Source: Jannaschia formosa (GTDB lineage: Bacteria > Pseudomonadota > Alphaproteobacteria > Rhodobacterales > Rhodobacteraceae). Taken from it: a DNA stretch of 64,000 bases. The first letter of the stretch is position 1, and each line of letters begins with the position of its first letter. The stretch covers positions 480,877 to 544,876 of the forward strand of contig NZ_QPLJ01000001.1 of the NCBI RefSeq assembly GCF_003340555.1, in the 5' to 3' direction. Below the pieces are notes generated by a model, which saw nothing but the letters and a program-made list of their open reading frames with translations, did not search any database and was not told the origin of the DNA. Of this stretch, positions 1 to 10,342 are shown piece by piece. The translations under genes were made by a program, and so were the position numbers.

Positions 1-76
1 AGGCCACGACAGCCATCACCTGCGCCAGGATCAGGACACCGATGCCGGCAGGGGTCTCAAGGAAGGTTACCAGCAT
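1..76 (-). CDS. nuoH: NADH-quinone oxidoreductase subunit H, 5' end only
   Basis: The first 25 codons of a gene that runs off the left edge. They read MLVTFLETPAGIGVLILAQV, the hydrophobic start of the membrane subunit NuoH, which links the quinone site to the proton-pumping arm of complex I. The ATG at 76 was chosen because an ATG a few bases upstream in another frame hits a stop at once. It follows nuoG and a small lipoprotein-like gene on the same strand, the usual Rhodobacterales order. The identity rests on this short segment plus context. Confidence 0.75.
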   Translation of the reverse strand, partial: MLVTFLETPAGIGVLILAQVMAVVA

Positions 77-103
77 GTCATTGCCTCATGGGTTCGGCAT
101 CCC

Positions 104-493
104 TCAGATCGTGGGGATGCCCCGGTTGCGGCAGTCCTCGACCACCACTTCCGCGTCGATCGTTCTCACCCCCCGAGGGAGGTCCGGCGACACGGTGTAA
201 ACCGCATCTGCACTCCAAACGCCACCCCGTTCCGCCAACGATGTGCGGACATGACGCGCGAAACCGAAGCCGCGGATCAGCGCGTACTGGGCGGCGGCGC
301 AGCGCGCATAGTCGGTCACGTCCTGCCCGTCGCGGGCCCCGTCCATGCGCGCGATCAGGTTCACCAGCCGCGGATCCAGAAGCCGCGTCTCCACCCCGAG
401 ATAGTCGGGGCGGAAGACGCTGATCTCCGGCAGCTCCTCGGCCTGACAGGCCGCGCAGGCCAGAGCCGCGGCCCAGGCCAGGGCTCTCCTCAC
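104..493 (-). CDS. Small lipoprotein-like protein between nuoG and nuoH
   Basis: A 129-residue protein of unknown function. The GTG start at 493 overlaps the nuoG stop by four bases (GTGA), which signals translational coupling. A longer upstream extension of this frame would lie wholly inside nuoG and was rejected. The N-terminus ([20 protein letters not shown]) has a basic start, a hydrophobic core and Cys13/Cys16, so it is probably a secreted protein or lipoprotein. The mature part has two further cysteines. Its place in the nuo operon suggests a role around complex I at the membrane, but no catalytic motif is visible. Confidence 0.65.
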   Translation of the reverse strand: MRRALAWAAALACAACQAEELPEISVFRPDYLGVETRLLDPRLVNLIARMDGARDGQDVTDYARCAAAQYALIRGFGFARHVRTSLAERGGVWSADAVYTVSPDLPRGVRTIDAEVVVEDCRNRGIPTI

Positions 494-2508
494 TCGGCGG
501 CGATGGGCTGCGGCTCGCGTCCCTTCGCCAGGGCAGCGAGCTCGCCCATCAGCTGCGAGGCCCGCGCGATCGGGTTTGTCAGGTAGAACTCCCGCACCGC
601 CAGATCGAAATCGCCGGATCCGAGCGCCGGGGTCTCGCCGCGGGGCGCGGGCGTGTTGACCGACACCTGGTCGATCTCGCCCAGCTGCGGCGCGGCCTCG
701 ACCATCGCGCGGCGCAGCTGCGCCAGGCTGTCGAAGGGCAACTGATAGCCGACCTCGGCCGAGAGCGCGCGCAGGATCGCCCAGTTTTCCTTGGCCTCGC
801 CCGGCGCGAAGCCCGCGCGCAGCGCCAGCTGCGGCCGGCCCTCGGTGTTGACGAACAGCCCCTGCTCCTCGGTCCAGGCGGCACCCGGCAGGATCAGGTC
901 GGCGCGATGCGCGCCGCGATCCCCGTGGCTGCCCTGGTAGATCACGAAGGGGCCTGCGGGAATCTCGATCTCGTCGGCCCCGAGGTTGTAGATCACCTCC
1001 GCCGACAGCGCCTCGGCGATCCCGCCCTCGCAGGTCGCGGCGACATCCATCGCGCCGACGCGGGCGGCCGCCGTGTGCAGGATCAGAAGGCCTGCATTCG
1101 ACGTCTCGGCGGCGGCCCGCGCCACCTTCAGGACATCCGCCCCATCGTCCCGGCACAGCGCGCCCATGCCGACGATCACCAGCGCGGGGCCGTCCTTGCC
1201 GGCCTCGAAGCCGCTCTTCTCGATCTCCGCAAAGGCGGCGGGCCCGGTGCCCACATGGGTATAGTCATAGGTCAGATCGACCGCCTTGCCGATCAGGCCG
1301 ACCGACGCGCCGCGCAGCCAGGCCTTGCGGATGCGCGCGTTCAGGACGGGCGCCTCCACCGAGGGGTCGGTGCCCACCAGCAGGATGGAGCGCGCCGTGT
1401 CGATATCCTCGACCGCCGCCGTGCCGGCATAGCCGGCCCGGTCGCCGGCGGGCAGCTTCGCGCCGTCGGTCCGGCACTCGGTCACGCCGCCCATCGCGTC
1501 CATCAGCGACTTCAGCGCGTAGGCCGCCTCGGTCGATACGAGGTCGCCGACCAACCCGGCAACCTTCCGGTCCCTCATCGCGGAGGCAGCCGCCGACAGT
1601 GCCTCGGGCCAGGTGGCGGGGCGCAGCTTGCCGTTCTCGCGGATATAGGGTCGGTCCAGACGCTGGCGCCGCAGCCCGTCCCAGACGAAGCGGGTCTTGT
1701 CGCTGATCCATTCCTCGTTGGTGCCGTCGTGGTTGCGCGGCATGATGCGCATGACCTCGCGCCCCTTGGTGTCGACCCGGATCGAGGACCCGAGCGCGTC
1801 CATCACGTCGATCGTCTCGGTCTTGCCCAGCTCCCACGGACGCGCGGTGAAGGCATAGGGCTTCGAGACCAGCGCGCCGACCGGGCAGAGGTCGATGATG
1901 TTGCCCTGCAGGTTCGATTTCAGCGTTTCGCCCAGATAGGAGGTAATCTCGCTGTCCTCGCCGCGCCCGGTCTGGCCCATCTGGGTGATGCCGGCCACCT
2001 CGGTCGTGAAGCGCACGCAGCGCGTGCAGGAGATGCAGCGCGTCATGTGCGTCTCGACCAGCGGCCCGAGGTCGAGGTCGACGGCGGCGCGCTTCGGCTC
2101 GCGGTAGCGCGAGAAGTCGACGCCATAGGCCATCGCCTGGTCCTGCAGGTCGCATTCCCCACCCTGGTCGCAGATCGGGCAGTCGAGCGGGTGGTTGATG
2201 AGCAGGAACTCCATCACCCCTTCGCGGGCCTTCTTGACCATGGGCGAGTTGGTGCGGACCTGCGGCGGCTGGCCTTCCGGCCCCGGGCGCAGGTCCTTGA
2301 CCTGCATCGCGCAGGAGGCGGCGGGCTTCGGCGGCCCGCCCACGACCTCGACGAGGCACATCCGGCAATTGCCCGCGATCGACAGCCGCTCGTGATAGCA
2401 GAAGCGGGGAATCTCGATCCCGGCCTCCTCGCAGGCCTGGATGAGGGTCATCGCGGCGGGCACTTCGATCTCGTTGCCGTCGATCACGATTTTCTTCAGG
2501 TCGCTCAT
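490..2508 (-). CDS. nuoG: NADH-quinone oxidoreductase subunit G
   Basis: The 672-residue iron-sulfur subunit of the peripheral arm of complex I, passing electrons from the FMN/NuoF end towards the quinone. Visible ligands are C37, C48, C51 and C66 for the ferredoxin-type 2Fe-2S cluster, H106/C110/C113/C119 for the His-ligated 4Fe-4S cluster, and C158/C161/C164/C208 for the next 4Fe-4S cluster. The molybdopterin-oxidoreductase-like domain follows. The length is normal for alphaproteobacterial NuoG. The stop overlaps the next gene by four bases, while the upstream side has about 200 bp of non-coding sequence before the DUF5333 gene. Confidence 0.97.
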   Translation of the reverse strand: MSDLKKIVIDGNEIEVPAAMTLIQACEEAGIEIPRFCYHERLSIAGNCRMCLVEVVGGPPKPAASCAMQVKDLRPGPEGQPPQVRTNSPMVKKAREGVMEFLLINHPLDCPICDQGGECDLQDQAMAYGVDFSRYREPKRAAVDLDLGPLVETHMTRCISCTRCVRFTTEVAGITQMGQTGRGEDSEITSYLGETLKSNLQGNIIDLCPVGALVSKPYAFTARPWELGKTETIDVMDALGSSIRVDTKGREVMRIMPRNHDGTNEEWISDKTRFVWDGLRRQRLDRPYIRENGKLRPATWPEALSAAASAMRDRKVAGLVGDLVSTEAAYALKSLMDAMGGVTECRTDGAKLPAGDRAGYAGTAAVEDIDTARSILLVGTDPSVEAPVLNARIRKAWLRGASVGLIGKAVDLTYDYTHVGTGPAAFAEIEKSGFEAGKDGPALVIVGMGALCRDDGADVLKVARAAAETSNAGLLILHTAAARVGAMDVAATCEGGIAEALSAEVIYNLGADEIEIPAGPFVIYQGSHGDRGAHRADLILPGAAWTEEQGLFVNTEGRPQLALRAGFAPGEAKENWAILRALSAEVGYQLPFDSLAQLRRAMVEAAPQLGEIDQVSVNTPAPRGETPALGSGDFDLAVREFYLTNPIARASQLMGELAALAKGREPQPIAAE

Positions 2509-2707
2509 GGGAAGCTCCGGTCTCGGCGTTCGGGCACGGGTTTAAACCTCCTCAACGTCCATGACCAGAAGCGGGTTCGCCGCAGACCGGCGATCGCGTC
2601 CTGGCCGAGGTTGCCGCGCGCCCCCTCTTTTGATGGTCCCCCAACATGCCGGGGAAGCGGACGTAACGAGCGGGGGCAGAGCGCCCTGCCCGCCCCCCGG
2701 GCTGCCG

Positions 2708-3094
2708 TCACTTCGACAGGAGCCGCCCGATCTGGCTGTCGGCGGCCAGTTCCGCCTCGCCCACGCGGCAATGGGCCGCGACGTCGCCCTCGGTCGCGCC
2801 CTTCGCGGCCAGCCGCTGGCGGGCGACGGCCTCCAGCCGGTCCTTGGCGGCGTCGTCGTCGACGAAGGCGTCGATCTCGGCCGCGCTGTAGCCCAGCTCC
2901 CGCGCCGCCGCCTTTAGCGCCAGCAGATAGCGCAGCCCGCGAATCTTGCGGCCGTCGATCGAGGGGCAGACCTCGCTGATCTCGTAGGCGATGCCGACGG
3001 TGATCAGCCCCTCGGTGATGCGCGGCTCCTGCTCCAGCCCGGCGAAGGCGGGGGTGGCGAGAAGCGGCAGGGCAAGGGCGAGTCGGACGGGCAT
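2708..3094 (-). CDS. DUF5333-type exported protein
   Basis: A 128-residue protein with a clear signal peptide (cleavage after about residue 18, AFA). The mature part is helical and carries two cysteines (in EVCPS and AAHCRV) that could form a disulfide. It resembles the DUF5333 family found in Rhodobacterales next to nuoF/nuoG; the family name is from memory of this context, not a search. It lies on the nuo strand between small exported-protein genes and nuoG. Function unknown; a periplasmic role linked to complex I is inference. Confidence 0.75.
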   Translation of the reverse strand: MPVRLALALPLLATPAFAGLEQEPRITEGLITVGIAYEISEVCPSIDGRKIRGLRYLLALKAAARELGYSAAEIDAFVDDDAAKDRLEAVARQRLAAKGATEGDVAAHCRVGEAELAADSQIGRLLSK

Positions 3095-3160
3095 GGCAGG
3101 TCTCCGAAGGCGTTACCCCCTAGGTCGGCCCGCGACGCGCGTCATTCAATAGCGGCCGCC

Positions 3161-3526
3161 TCACCGGGCGAGGCAGCGCCCGCTCAGCACCAGCGCGCCG
3201 TCCGCCAGCACGATCTGCTCCGGCGGGCGGTCGGGCCCCTGGGTCCAGGCGATATCGGAGCCGCCATAGCGCGTCAGGCAATAGCGCACCGCCTCGACGC
3301 GCCCGGCCTCCACCGCCTGTGGCAGAGCGCGCGCCGCATTGCGGGTCGAGACGGTGAAGCTGCGCCGGTCCTCGGCCTCGGAAGTCACGCGCGAGCGGAA
3401 GTGGATGCCCCCGACCTCCTCGGTCGAGCCGCGCAGCGACCGGCCGGCAAACAGCCCGCTGTCGCCCGAGGCGATCCCGCCGCACCCCGTCAGCGCCACA
3501 AGGGCCGCCAGCACCGCGATCCTCAT
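3161..3526 (-). CDS. Small lipoprotein in nuo operon
   Basis: A 121-residue protein whose N-terminus MRIAVLAALVALTGCGG has a textbook lipobox with Cys15, so it should be lipid-anchored on the periplasmic side. The ATG at 3526 overlaps the stop of the upstream gene as ATGA, which fixes the start; the longer frame would lie inside that gene. It has two further cysteines (RYCLTRYGG and SGRCLAR), probably a disulfide. Found inside the nuo cluster, with no recognised catalytic motif. Confidence 0.7.
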   Translation of the reverse strand: MRIAVLAALVALTGCGGIASGDSGLFAGRSLRGSTEEVGGIHFRSRVTSEAEDRRSFTVSTRNAARALPQAVEAGRVEAVRYCLTRYGGSDIAWTQGPDRPPEQIVLADGALVLSGRCLAR

Positions 3527-3915
3527 TCCTCGACCTCCACCAGCAGCGCCCCGATGCCCGTCCCCTCGGCGATCTCGGCCAGCCCTGCGGCGCAGACGGC
3601 CTCCTCGGGCGCGCCGTCGGCCAGCCCGTGTTTGGCGACGAAGGCGTCCTGCAGCGCGGCGATGGCCGCGGTCGGGTCCTCCGTCTCCTCGGCAAGGATG
3701 CGGGGCGTGATCCCTTCCTCGTTCAGGCGCGACAGAACCCGGTCGGACAGCTGCGCCGCAGCCACGGGATCGACCGAGAGCCGGCCGCAATGGACGGCGA
3801 GGACATTCGCCGTCGAGGTCTGCATCGCCGCCTCGACGAAATAGCCGGGGATCGGTCGAAGCTCCTGCGCGGCGGCGGGCAGCGCGGTCAGCAACAGGAT
3901 CGCGGCGAGCCTCAC
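3523..3915 (-). CDS. Exported protein of unknown function in nuo operon
   Basis: A 130-residue protein starting with GTG at 3915, which overlaps the MAPEG gene stop by four bases. It has a signal peptide ending near ALPAAAQ. The mature part is helical with a cysteine pair (VHCGRL and AVCAAGL), similar in build to the DUF5333-type protein encoded at 2708-3094, so the two may be diverged relatives. Overlaps at both ends place it firmly in the operon between MAPEG and the small lipoprotein. Function unknown. Confidence 0.7.
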   Translation of the reverse strand: MRLAAILLLTALPAAAQELRPIPGYFVEAAMQTSTANVLAVHCGRLSVDPVAAAQLSDRVLSRLNEEGITPRILAEETEDPTAAIAALQDAFVAKHGLADGAPEEAVCAAGLAEIAEGTGIGALLVEVEE

Positions 3916-4457
3916 AGCGTGAAGGCCGCGATCACGGCCATCACCGCCAAGACCGCGAGGCAGAGCATGCCGACCGCCCAGGTCGCGGAGCGCAGTCCCT
4001 GGTTCTCGGTCGCGACATGGACGACTGCGGTGGCGATGCGGGCCAGCACGAAGACGGAGACCAGCAGATTCACCCAGAAGGGCGCGGCCCCGGCGAGGAT
4101 CGCGGCGAGCGTCGCAGCGAGGAACGGGCCGGTGATCTCCATCGAGTTCTGCAGCGCCCGATGGCGGCGATACATCGGGTCGGCATAGTCGCGCACCGGA
4201 TGCCCGCTGTCGCTGAGCGCCCGCGCCTTGCCCGCGATCGAAAGCGGAATCAGCGCGATCGTCAGCAGCGACCATATCCCGAGGGAGGCGATGGCGTGGG
4301 CATAGGGCTCGAACAGCAGCCGCAGCAGGTCGCGCGGTCGGGCCCCGCCTTCGGCAAGTGACGGGTCCAGCGGGATCGCGCCCGGCGACTGGGCGGCGAG
4401 GGCGCCGCTCATCGCCAGAAGCGCCACGAGCGGCGCGGCGATCCGCAAGGCTCTCAC
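3912..4457 (-). CDS. MAPEG-family membrane protein
   Basis: A 181-residue protein with an N-terminal hydrophobic (signal-like) segment and about four further membrane spans. The pattern of an [12 protein letters not shown]-like loop followed by spans fits the MAPEG family (membrane-associated, eicosanoid/glutathione-type). The ATG at 4457 overlaps the nuoF stop by four bases. Members of this family turn up in Rhodobacterales nuo operons; whether this one uses glutathione or has a structural role cannot be told from sequence. Confidence 0.75.
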   Translation of the reverse strand: MRALRIAAPLVALLAMSGALAAQSPGAIPLDPSLAEGGARPRDLLRLLFEPYAHAIASLGIWSLLTIALIPLSIAGKARALSDSGHPVRDYADPMYRRHRALQNSMEITGPFLAATLAAILAGAAPFWVNLLVSVFVLARIATAVVHVATENQGLRSATWAVGMLCLAVLAVMAVIAAFTL

Positions 4458-5746
4458 TGCGCGGCCACGGCCGGACGGACCGAGCGCTTGTGCTTTATGC
4501 GATCCTCGATCTCGCCCCGGAAATGCCGGATCAGGCCCTGGATCGGCCAGGCCGCCGCGTCACCCAGGGCGCAGATCGTGTGGCCCTCGACCTGCTTGGT
4601 GACGTCGAGCAGCATGTCGATCTCCTCCACCTCGGCCTCGCCCTTCACCAGCCGATCCATGACGCGCATCATCCAGCCGGTCCCTTCCCGACAGGGCGTG
4701 CACTGGCCGCAGGACTCGTGCTTGTAGAAGGCCGAGAGCCGCCAGATCGCCTTGATGACATCGGTGGAGTTGTCCATCACGATGACCGCCGCCGTGCCGA
4801 GGCCCGACTTCTGCTCGCGCAGGTAGTCGAAATCCATGATCGCCTCGCGCATTTCCTTGCCGGGGATCATCGGCACCGACGAGCCGCCGGGGATCACCGC
4901 CTTCAGGTTGTCCCAGCCGCCGCGGATGCCGCCGCAATGGCGCTCGATCAGCTCCTCGAAGGTGATCGACATGGCTTCCTCGACGACGCAGGGCTTGTTG
5001 ACGTGGCCCGAGATCGCGAAAAGCTTGGTGCCTGCGTTGTTCGGCCGCCCGAAGCCCGCGAACCACTCTGCCCCGCGGCGCAGGATGGTCGGGACGACCG
5101 CGATGCTCTCGACGTTGTTCACCGTGGTCGGGCAGCCATAGAGCCCCGCGCCCGCCGGGAAGGGCGGCTTCATGCGCGGCATGCCCTTCTTGCCCTCGAG
5201 GCTCTCGATCAGGGCGGTCTCCTCGCCGCAGATATAGGCGCCCGCGCCGTGATGCAGGTAGAGGTCGAAGTCCCAGCCCGACTTGCAGGCGTCCTTGCCG
5301 ATCAGGCCCGCCTCGTAGGCTTCGTCGATGGCGTTCTGCAGCGCTTCCTTCTCGCGGATGTATTCCCCGCGGATGTAGATGTAGCAGGCATGCGCGCCCA
5401 TTGCGAAACTGGCGATCAGCGCGCCCTCGACCAGCGTGTGAGGGTCGTGGCGCATGATCTCCCGGTCCTTGCAGGTCCCGGGCTCGGATTCGTCGGCGTT
5501 GATGACGAGATAGGCGGGCCGGCCATCCGATTCCTTGGGCATGAAGGACCACTTGAGCCCCGTCGGGAAGCCCGCGCCACCACGGCCGCGCAGACCGCTG
5601 GCCTTCATGATGTCCACGATCTTCTCGCGGCCGAGGCCGATCAGGTCCTTCGTGCCGTCCCAATGGCCGCGCGCCTGCGCGCCCTTCAGGGTCCGGTCGT
5701 GCATCCCGTAGATGTTGGTGAAGATCCGGTCCTGGTCCTTCAGCAT
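4454..5746 (-). CDS. nuoF: NADH-quinone oxidoreductase subunit F
   Basis: The 430-residue NADH- and FMN-binding subunit of complex I. It shows the glycine-rich NADH site ([10 protein letters not shown], residues 51-60), the FMN-site stretch [11 protein letters not shown] (84-94) and the 4Fe-4S ligands C346, C349, C352 and C392. The start MLKDQDRIF at 5746 gives the family's usual length; the frame upstream overlaps the DUF5337 gene and was dropped. The gene follows that small membrane-protein gene with a five-base gap. Confidence 0.97.
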   Translation of the reverse strand: MLKDQDRIFTNIYGMHDRTLKGAQARGHWDGTKDLIGLGREKIVDIMKASGLRGRGGAGFPTGLKWSFMPKESDGRPAYLVINADESEPGTCKDREIMRHDPHTLVEGALIASFAMGAHACYIYIRGEYIREKEALQNAIDEAYEAGLIGKDACKSGWDFDLYLHHGAGAYICGEETALIESLEGKKGMPRMKPPFPAGAGLYGCPTTVNNVESIAVVPTILRRGAEWFAGFGRPNNAGTKLFAISGHVNKPCVVEEAMSITFEELIERHCGGIRGGWDNLKAVIPGGSSVPMIPGKEMREAIMDFDYLREQKSGLGTAAVIVMDNSTDVIKAIWRLSAFYKHESCGQCTPCREGTGWMMRVMDRLVKGEAEVEEIDMLLDVTKQVEGHTICALGDAAAWPIQGLIRHFRGEIEDRIKHKRSVRPAVAAQ

Positions 5747-5751
5747 CTGGC

Positions 5752-5979
5752 TCACTCCTTCTCGCGGCGCATCTTGCGGACACGCAGCAGCATAATCAGC
5801 GCGAAGGCCAGGGCGGCCAATGCGACAAGATCGGCCAGGGCCAGCCAGCGGGGCGGCAGGCCATAGGCCGCCCCCGCCCATTGCAGCGGCAGCCAGATCG
5901 CGAACGTGCCGAGGATCGTCAGCGCGACGTTGCGCTGGGTTCGGGCGATGCGCCTGTCTTGGTCCGAGGGGCCGGTCAT
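5752..5979 (-). CDS. DUF5337-type small membrane protein
   Basis: A 75-residue protein with two membrane spans (about 18-38 and 45-66), a basic charged N-terminus ([12 protein letters not shown]) and a basic C-terminus ([10 protein letters not shown]). It matches the DUF5337 proteins that sit just before nuoF in Rhodobacterales; this assignment is by recognition of sequence and position. It lies five bases upstream of nuoF. It could be a small accessory factor of complex I, but function is unknown. Confidence 0.75.
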   Translation of the reverse strand: MTGPSDQDRRIARTQRNVALTILGTFAIWLPLQWAGAAYGLPPRWLALADLVALAALAFALIMLLRVRKMRREKE

Positions 5980-6055
5980 TTCGGCCCCTCTTCAACAGGT
6001 CGCGCGGGGCGCCGTCAAGCGCGACCGGCCGAGGCGCAGCCGGCGGCGCGTCCGG

Positions 6056-7174
6056 TCAGTCCGCGTCGGCGTCACCGACCCGCCCAGCCGGGGCGGAGCC
6101 CGCCTCAGCGGCCAGAGCCCGGGCCTGCGCGACCCAGTCGTCCCGCGTCACCCGGCCCTTGAAGCCCTCGAGGTGCTGATCGACCCAGGCGGCCTCCCGG
6201 TCGGTCCAGCTTGCGATCTGGTCGAAATGCCAGAAGCCGATGGCGTTCAGCATGTCCTCCAGCTTCGGGCCGATGCCCCGGATCTTCTTGAGGTCGTCGC
6301 CGGACCCGCCGCGCGGCGCGTCCAGCGTCATGGGCTTCTCGCCCTCGACCTCGGCGGGATGGGATTCGGCCGGGGGCGGCCCCGGGATCGGCGCCGGATC
6401 GTCTGCGCTGGGCATCCTCGCGGACCTGTCGTCGGAGGCGGGCGAACTGTCGGGCAGCGTGCCGCTCGACGCCTCGACGGTGTCGTCGCCGCGGCCGGGC
6501 TCGTTGTAGCTCTGGACCGAGTGAGTGGCCGTCGGACGGACCGTCACCGCGGCGCCCCCCGCGAGCGCGGCCTCGTTCCGCGAGATCCGGCCGGGGGCTT
6601 CGCCTTCGAAGGGAAGCGGCGGCTCCGGCGCCACGATTCGGCCGTTGAGCGGCGCGGGCTGCGCCATCGGCCTCGCATTCGCGGTGGCGCCCACGGGCCG
6701 CGCGACACCCGGGTCGCTGGCGTTGATCGGCGCGGGCGCGGGGACGAGCGTCGCGGGCGCCGTCTCGATCGTGCCGCGGATCGGCTGGCGGAAGGACCGG
6801 CCGCTCAGCCCGCGATGCCCCCGGGCGTCCGAGATCATCGAGCGCTCGATGTCTGTCCTGTGGGGCGAGGGCGCGTTCAGGTCGCGCGGGCGCATCGCCT
6901 CCAGATCGACGGCGAGCCCCTGCTCCGCGCCGCCCATGCGGCGGGTCGGGGGCCGGTGGTCCAGCGCGTCGGCGGGCAGCACGCGACCGACGCTGACCGC
7001 GATGACCCCGCCGAGGGCTAGCAGGACCACCCCGCCGGCGAAGGCCGCCTGCAGGAAGGTCCAGTCTCCGATGATCCGGAGAAGGGCGAAGGTCGCGACG
7101 CCGACCAGGGCCGCGACGCCCCAGCTGCTCGCTGCGGCCTCGCGCGCCGGGATCGGACGAAGTTGTTGTTGCAT
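6056..7174 (-). CDS. Membrane-anchored helix-hairpin-helix protein
   Basis: A 372-residue protein with two predicted membrane spans near the N-terminus (about 15-36 and 43-66), a long low-complexity Ala/Pro/Arg/Asp linker and a C-terminal helix-hairpin-helix domain (about 290-355) containing [15 protein letters not shown]. The same C-terminal domain ends NuoE, encoded immediately upstream, with most residues identical. HHH domains of this kind are DNA- or protein-binding; here the membrane anchor and complex I context suggest protein contacts. The gene starts 36 bp after the nuoE stop. Confidence 0.8.
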   Translation of the reverse strand: MQQQLRPIPAREAAASSWGVAALVGVATFALLRIIGDWTFLQAAFAGGVVLLALGGVIAVSVGRVLPADALDHRPPTRRMGGAEQGLAVDLEAMRPRDLNAPSPHRTDIERSMISDARGHRGLSGRSFRQPIRGTIETAPATLVPAPAPINASDPGVARPVGATANARPMAQPAPLNGRIVAPEPPLPFEGEAPGRISRNEAALAGGAAVTVRPTATHSVQSYNEPGRGDDTVEASSGTLPDSSPASDDRSARMPSADDPAPIPGPPPAESHPAEVEGEKPMTLDAPRGGSGDDLKKIRGIGPKLEDMLNAIGFWHFDQIASWTDREAAWVDQHLEGFKGRVTRDDWVAQARALAAEAGSAPAGRVGDADAD

Positions 7175-7210
7175 CTCAATGCCTCCCCATGGGTCATGGG
7201 GAGCGGGCGG

Positions 7211-8536
7211 TCACTCCGCCTCTCCCCTGTCGCGGCGGGCGGGGACTTCGGGTTCCCCCCCGTCACGCAACACCTTAGCTTGTTTCACCCATTCGTCACG
7301 CGTCACGCGGCCCCTGAACCCTTCGAGGTTCCGGTCGACCCAGGCGACCTCGGCCTCCGACCAGTCGGCGATCTGGTCGAAATGATAGAATCCCAGGGAG
7401 TTGCAGATTTCGGCCAGCTTCGGCCCGATGCCTCGAATCCTCGTCAGATCGTCGCCCGCCCCCTCGCGCGGGGCGCTCAGCGACGGAGGCTTGACCGGCG
7501 TCGCATCCGAGGCCGTCGCCTCGATGGCGGTCTGCGTGCCCTCCGGCTCTCCGTCGGTATCGGTGGTGCCGGTGACGGCCGTCCCCTTGTCTTCCATGCC
7601 CCCGCCGGGATAGCCGCCGGGCCGGTCGATGACGCTGCCCTCCTCCGGCTTGCCCGTCGGCGTCGCGTCGGAGCCGCGGACATTGGCCATGCCGTCGCTG
7701 GCATCGCCCCGGTCGCGCGGCGGCTCCTCCGCGCCGGCGGCGCGGCCGCCCGGCCGGTCCTGCCGGCTGGTCGGCGGCAACAGCGAGTCGCGCGAAGCGG
7801 CGACCGGATCGGGATCGGCCTGCTCCGCCGCCCGCCACGGCGTCCGGAGCGGCACCTCGGTTCCGTCGATGCGCTTGATCGTGTCGCCGATCTCGGCGGC
7901 CAGCGCGACGGAGGCGTTGCGGTCGTGGTCGCGGTTTTCCGCATGGTCCTTCAGCGAGGTGACCCCGCCCAGCGGCTCGGATGCGAAACGCCCGTTCTGC
8001 GGCCCCGGCACCGGCACCTCGCCCGCGCGGAACTGGTCCAGCATCTCCGCGAAGCGCTCGGGCGTCAGGTCTTCGTAATAGTCCTTGCCGATCTGGGCCA
8101 TCGGCGCGTTCGAGCAGGCGCCGAGGCACTCGACCTCCTCCCACGAAAGCTTTCCGTCCTCGGAAATCTCGTGCGGGCGCTTTGCGATCTTGTCCTTGCA
8201 GACGGCGACGAGGTCCTCGGCCCCGCAGATCATGCAGGAGGTTGTGCCGCAGATCTGGATATGCGCGACGGCGCCGACCGGCTGGAGCTGGAACATGAAG
8301 TAGAAGGTCGCGACCTCCAGCACGCGGATATAGGCCATGCCGAGCATCTGGGCGACATGCTCCATCGCCGGACGGGTCAGCCAGCCCTCCTGCTCCTGCG
8401 CGCGCCAGAGCAGCGGGATGACGGCGCTGGCCTGCCGCCCCTCCGGATACTTGGTGATCTGCGCCTCGGCCCATTTCTGGTTGGCCGGGGTGAAGGCGAA
8501 GCTTTCGGGCTGTTCGGGGTGGAGGCGGCGGAGCAT
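7211..8536 (-). CDS. nuoE: NADH-quinone oxidoreductase subunit E with C-terminal HHH extension
   Basis: Residues 1-170 are a standard NuoE, the thioredoxin-fold 2Fe-2S subunit of complex I, with ligands C96, C101, C137 and C141. The protein runs on to 441 residues, about twice the length of ordinary NuoE. Residues 200-355 are a low-complexity linker, and residues 362-423 form a helix-hairpin-helix domain ([15 protein letters not shown]). The downstream gene carries a close copy of this domain. Extended NuoE proteins occur in Rhodobacterales; the role of the tail is unknown. Confidence 0.95.
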   Translation of the reverse strand: MLRRLHPEQPESFAFTPANQKWAEAQITKYPEGRQASAVIPLLWRAQEQEGWLTRPAMEHVAQMLGMAYIRVLEVATFYFMFQLQPVGAVAHIQICGTTSCMICGAEDLVAVCKDKIAKRPHEISEDGKLSWEEVECLGACSNAPMAQIGKDYYEDLTPERFAEMLDQFRAGEVPVPGPQNGRFASEPLGGVTSLKDHAENRDHDRNASVALAAEIGDTIKRIDGTEVPLRTPWRAAEQADPDPVAASRDSLLPPTSRQDRPGGRAAGAEEPPRDRGDASDGMANVRGSDATPTGKPEEGSVIDRPGGYPGGGMEDKGTAVTGTTDTDGEPEGTQTAIEATASDATPVKPPSLSAPREGAGDDLTRIRGIGPKLAEICNSLGFYHFDQIADWSEAEVAWVDRNLEGFRGRVTRDEWVKQAKVLRDGGEPEVPARRDRGEAE

Positions 8537-8610
8537 CGGGGTCCTCGCATATGGTCTGGGCTGCGTCTTAACGCGACGATGCCGCGTGCGAAAGGGCGCG
8601 ACGGCCGCGG

Positions 8611-8805
8611 CTAGAAGTATCGGACGGTGAGGATCACGCAGGTGACGACCAGCACGAGGGCCGGCAGCTGCGCACGGTCGCAGAACCGCACGAACCGGCC
8701 GCTATGCGACCCGCGCCCCATCGAGACGAGGAACACCGTCAGGAAGAAAAGGACCGCGAGCGGCGTGACGACGTAGAGCGCCCAGGCGAGGGTGGTGGCG
8801 GCCAT
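8611..8805 (-). CDS. Small two-span membrane protein between nuoD and nuoE
   Basis: A 64-residue protein with two hydrophobic segments (about 5-28 and 46-62) joined by a short basic loop ([12 protein letters not shown]). The ATG at 8805 follows the stop of a possible upstream small ORF by one base. It lies in the nuo operon between nuoD and nuoE, where Rhodobacterales commonly carry tiny unannotated membrane genes. Function unknown. Confidence 0.55.
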   Translation of the reverse strand: MAATTLAWALYVVTPLAVLFFLTVFLVSMGRGSHSGRFVRFCDRAQLPALVLVVTCVILTVRYF

Positions 8806-8806
8806 G

Positions 8807-9040
8807 TCAGGTCGTCCGCGATGCGGCCGGGACACGCCGGGCCTCTGGCTCGACGCGGCGATCGTGGGGCAGATTTTGCCGGAAACGTCCGATCCGCGCG
8901 GTCGCGTCCGGTTCCGTCATGCCCGCTGCTTGATCGGAAGTCTCCTGACGTCGCTTTGGCGAGATTCGGGCGAATGCTTTCTCGGCCCGCGGATCGAGGA
9001 TGACGGGATCGGGATGCTCCCGATCGAATGCTCCGAGCAC
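8807..9040 (-). CDS. Possible small ORF downstream of nuoD
   Basis: An open frame of 77 codons from a GTG at 9040, ending one base before the next ATG on the same strand. Codon third positions are GC-rich in the first half and less so afterwards. There is no good ribosome site, no recognisable domain and no membrane span. It may be non-coding spacer; it is listed because it fills most of the 290 bp between nuoD and the small membrane protein gene. Confidence 0.2.
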   Translation of the reverse strand: MLGAFDREHPDPVILDPRAEKAFARISPKRRQETSDQAAGMTEPDATARIGRFRQNLPHDRRVEPEARRVPAASRTT

Positions 9041-9096
9041 GAGGCGGGCGGCGGCGCCAAGGCGCTGCCGCCCTTCCTCGTCCAGGACGCCCTCGC

Positions 9097-10332
9097 CTAT
9101 CGGTCGATCTCCCCGAACACCACGTCCAGCGTTCCGATGATCGCCGCCACGTCGGCCAGCTGGTGGCCGCGCGTGATGTGGTCCATCGCCTGCAGGTGCA
9201 GGTATCCCGGCCCGCGCAGCTTGATGCGGTAGGGCTTGTTGGTCCCGTCGGAGACCATGTAGACCCCGAACTCCCCCTTCGGGTTCTCGGCCGCGGCATA
9301 GACCTCGCCCTCGGGCACGCGGAAGCCCTCGGTATAGAGCTTGAAGTGGTGGATCAGGCTCTCCATCGAGGTCTTCATGTCGCCGCGCGAGGGCGGGGTC
9401 ATCTTGCCCCGGGCCAGCACGTCGCCCTGCCCCTCCGGGGCCCGCAGCTTCTCGATGGCCTGCTGCATGATGCGGACCGACTGCCGCATCTCCTCCATCC
9501 GGACGAGGTAGCGGTCGAAGCAGTCGCCGTTCCTGCCGGTCGGGATCAGGAACTCGAACTCGTCGTAGCACTCGTAGGGCTGCGCGCGGCGCAGGTCCCA
9601 GGCGAGGCCCGATCCCCGCGCCATCACGCCCGAGAATCCCCAGTCCATCACCTCCTGCTCGGAGACGATGGCGATGTCGACGTTGCGCTGCTTGAAGATC
9701 CGGTTCTCGGTCAGCAGCCCGTCGATGTCGTCGAGCACCGTCGGGAAGTGCTGGCACCACGCCTCGATGTCGTCGATCAGGTCGGTGGTTATGTCCTGGT
9801 GCACGCCGCCGGGCCGGCAATAGGCCATGTGCATCCGCCCGCCCGAGGCGCGCTCGCAGTAGGTCATGAGCTTCTCGCGCTCCTCGAAGCCCCAGAGCGG
9901 CGGCGTCAGCGCGCCCACGTCCATCGCCTGCGTGGTGACGTTGAGCAGGTGGCTCAGGATGCGCCCGATCTCGGCGTAGAGCACGCGGATCAGCTGCGCC
10001 CGCCGCGGAACGGGCGTGCCGGTCAGCTTCTCGATCGCCATGCACCAGACATGCTCCTGGTTGAACGGCGCGACATAGTCGAGTCGGTCCAGATAGGGCA
10101 GGTTCTGGAGGTAGGTCCGGCTCTCCATCAGCTTCTCGGTGCCGCGGTGGAGCAGGCCGATATGCGGGTCGCACCGCTCCACGATCTCGCCGTCGAGCTC
10201 CAGCACGAGACGCAGCACGCCGTGCGCCGCCGGGTGCTGCGGTCCGAAGTTGATGTTGAAGTTGCGGATCTTCTGCTCGCCGGTGAGGGCGTCTTCGTAG
10301 CCGCGCGGGGATGTCAGGTCACCGTCCATCAT
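9097..10332 (-). CDS. nuoD: NADH-quinone oxidoreductase subunit D
   Basis: The 411-residue 49-kDa-type subunit that shapes the quinone-binding pocket of complex I. The N-terminal [21 protein letters not shown] and the [10 protein letters not shown] segment are diagnostic, and the C-terminus ends in the family's typical DVVFGEIDR. Length is normal. It is separated from the NTF2-like gene by ten bases and is transcribed with the rest of the nuo genes. Confidence 0.97.
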   Translation of the reverse strand: MMDGDLTSPRGYEDALTGEQKIRNFNINFGPQHPAAHGVLRLVLELDGEIVERCDPHIGLLHRGTEKLMESRTYLQNLPYLDRLDYVAPFNQEHVWCMAIEKLTGTPVPRRAQLIRVLYAEIGRILSHLLNVTTQAMDVGALTPPLWGFEEREKLMTYCERASGGRMHMAYCRPGGVHQDITTDLIDDIEAWCQHFPTVLDDIDGLLTENRIFKQRNVDIAIVSEQEVMDWGFSGVMARGSGLAWDLRRAQPYECYDEFEFLIPTGRNGDCFDRYLVRMEEMRQSVRIMQQAIEKLRAPEGQGDVLARGKMTPPSRGDMKTSMESLIHHFKLYTEGFRVPEGEVYAAAENPKGEFGVYMVSDGTNKPYRIKLRGPGYLHLQAMDHITRGHQLADVAAIIGTLDVVFGEIDR

Positions 10333-10342
10333 GTCGGTCTCC

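Noticed and set aside
2505-2771. A small frame in the gap upstream of nuoG
   Set aside because: It overlaps the DUF5333 gene in another frame, is Arg/Gly-rich like a shadow frame, and has no start signal.
907-2979. A 690-codon open frame on the plus strand opposite nuoG
   Set aside because: It is the mirror of a GC-rich real gene; nuoG has all its cluster ligands on the minus strand, and the plus frame has no recognisable domain.
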